In this document: piece after piece, positions 6,064 to 7,020 of the stretch
How positions within the stretch are numbered: position 1 is the stretch's first letter
Layout of the letters: each line of letters begins with the position of its first letter
Assembly (NCBI GenBank): GCA_029068665.1
Contig: JAIECC010000313.1
Coordinates: forward strand, 1-7,020
Reading direction: 5' to 3'
Origin: Lachnospiraceae bacterium
GTDB taxonomy: Bacteria; Bacillota; Clostridia; Lachnospirales; Lachnospiraceae
DNA: 7,020 bases
Notes under the pieces: generated by a model
What the model saw: only the letters and a program-made list of their open reading frames with translations
Told to the model about the DNA's origin: nothing
The model's database searches: none
Program-made: the position numbers and the translations under genes

Positions 6064-6828
6064 TTAACCTTCTATTTTGTTGGTAATAAATACCATCGTC
6101 AACATGGTAAATACATATGCCTGGATTGCTCCGGAGAACACATCCAAATAGGCATGAAACGCTGCCGGTATACCGATTGTTGCCACCACCGGCATTAAGG
6201 TGTAATACAAGCTGATCATTACCGTACCTGCCATTACGTTACCAAACAGACGCAAGGACAGGGAAACGACATTCGCCACTTCACCGATCAGATTGATTGG
6301 GAACAGGAACCATAGTGGCTGGAACAGACTGGTAACCGCTCCAAACTTATTCCACTTCACGTTATTGTACTGCACCATGGCAACGGTTATAATTGCCAGA
6401 CATAAGGTGGTTCCATAATCTGCTGTTGGCGCCCGGAGTCCGATCAGACCCGAAATGTTACATAGCAGAATAAATAACATGATGGTGCCTACATAATTCA
6501 CATAGCACTTTGTACCATGCTTTCCCATTGTACCGTGGACATAACTATTCAAAGTTTCAATCAGCATTTCTACTACATTCTGAAATCCTCTTGGGATTTC
6601 TTCCGCATGCATAATCTTATACCTTGCCGCTAATGCGAAAATAATAATCCCCAGTAATATTAGCAATTCACAGACATGAGTGGTCGTTATATAAACCGTC
6701 TGTCCAAAGAATTTATAAGGGATTAACTCATGAATGAAGAAGTCTACTGTTTTTTCTTCAGATAGTACTGCCCGCATTCCGCCAATACCTGTTAGCAGCC
6801 CAAGGGCATTGGCTGCCACATTCACCAT
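6064..6828 (-). CDS. atpB: ATP synthase Fo a subunit (ion channel)
   Basis: Subunit a forms the two half-channels beside the c ring. The 254-aa protein is strongly hydrophobic, with membrane segments at roughly 50-70, 112-131, 138-154, 170-210 (the long helix next to the c ring) and 213-250. The essential arginine is Arg193 in the conserved stretch SLSLRLFGN at 189-197, and the last helix carries the family motif FSGAIQAYVF at 231-240 with Gln236. PTADYGTTL at 134-142 matches the usual PTAD motif. Length is normal for Gram-positive bacteria. The ATG at 6826-6828 has AAGGTGA 4 nt upstream, and the gene ends in tandem TAA stops. Only 4 nt separate it from the atpI stop, so the two are probably translated together. 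Confidence 0.97.
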   Translation of the reverse strand: MVNVAANALGLLTGIGGMRAVLSEEKTVDFFIHELIPYKFFGQTVYITTTHVCELLILLGIIIFALAARYKIMHAEEIPRGFQNVVEMLIETLNSYVHGTMGKHGTKCYVNYVGTIMLFILLCNISGLIGLRAPTADYGTTLCLAIITVAMVQYNNVKWNKFGAVTSLFQPLWFLFPINLIGEVANVVSLSLRLFGNVMAGTVMISLYYTLMPVVATIGIPAAFHAYLDVFSGAIQAYVFTMLTMVFITNKIEG

Positions 6829-6832
6829 ACGT

Positions 6833-7020
6833 TCACCTTCTTTCTTTAAAGATTTTTGAGGTAATGTATTTATGAATCTGCGGCTGTAGAAACGCCGAGA
6901 TTTTCATACCATATATCATAACAATGACTGCAATCACGCTGACCTGCGGTATCAGCATTACCACTACCAGAACGGCAAACAGGGTAACATAACGCAAAAT
7001 CCTGATTCGCCGCACATATT
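6833..7020 (-). CDS. atpI: Probable AtpI, ATP synthase subunit I, C-terminal part (partial)
   Basis: The frame runs from a TGA at 6833-6835 to the window edge with no stop, so it is the 3' end of a gene that begins beyond 7020. About 61 complete codons are visible. A basic stretch (RRIRILRY) leads into two hydrophobic membrane segments, about VTLFAVLVVVMLIP and VSVIAVIVMIYGMKI, followed by a basic tail ending in KIFKERR. AtpI proteins are small, with about four membrane segments, sit directly upstream of atpB and help assemble the c ring. Position, topology and size of the visible half fit. A GTG at 7013-7015 could formally start a 60-aa protein, but that would be half the usual length, so continuation off-window is preferred. 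The identity rests mainly on gene order because the family is poorly conserved. Confidence 0.68.
   Translation of the reverse strand, partial: YVRRIRILRYVTLFAVLVVVMLIPQVSVIAVIVMIYGMKISAFLQPQIHKYITSKIFKERR

Noticed and set aside
6833..7015. A complete 60-aa protein starting at GTG 7013-7015
   Set aside because: The frame stays open to the window edge, and the visible two membrane segments look like the C-terminal half of AtpI, so a start beyond 7020 is more likely.

Overview
The window holds the genes of a complete F1Fo ATP synthase, in the canonical bacterial order, all on the minus strand. Reading from right to left these are the 3' end of atpI (cut by the window edge), then atpB (a), atpE (c), atpF (b), atpH (delta), atpA (alpha), atpG (gamma), atpD (beta) and atpC (epsilon). 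Gene order, strong GGAGG-type ribosome binding sites, the F-type subunit set and the protein sequences suggest an anaerobic Gram-positive bacterium of the Clostridia, most like Lachnospiraceae. That placement rests on remembered family resemblance, not on a search.

Region by region: 1-228 is the end of an unrecognised plus-strand gene that enters from the left and is clearly AT-richer than the rest. Positions 229-318 separate it from the convergent ATP synthase operon and contain a strong hairpin (279-310) that probably ends transcription from both sides. Positions 319-7020 are the operon. Gaps between genes are short (4-43 nt), and atpF and atpH overlap by 16 nt. The exception is an 87-nt gap between atpH and atpA. 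That gap has two small hairpins and two overlapping mini-ORFs that end in an ATGA junction with atpA.

How the genes work together: a, b and c form the membrane sector that carries ions across the membrane. Alpha, beta, gamma, delta and epsilon form the catalytic F1 part, with delta and b as the outer stalk and gamma and epsilon as the rotor shaft. AtpI is a small membrane protein thought to help assemble the c ring. All catalytic residues looked for are present: the alpha and beta P-loops, the beta catalytic Glu, the alpha arginine finger, the essential Arg of subunit a and the ion-binding Glu of c. The c subunit also carries the full residue set of sodium-binding c rings (Gln33, Glu66, Thr67, Thr68, Tyr71), so this enzyme is probably Na+-coupled.

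No novel defence, mobile or biosynthetic system is visible. The points most worth a second look are the Na+ signature, the atpH-atpA leader region and the crowded start of atpF.
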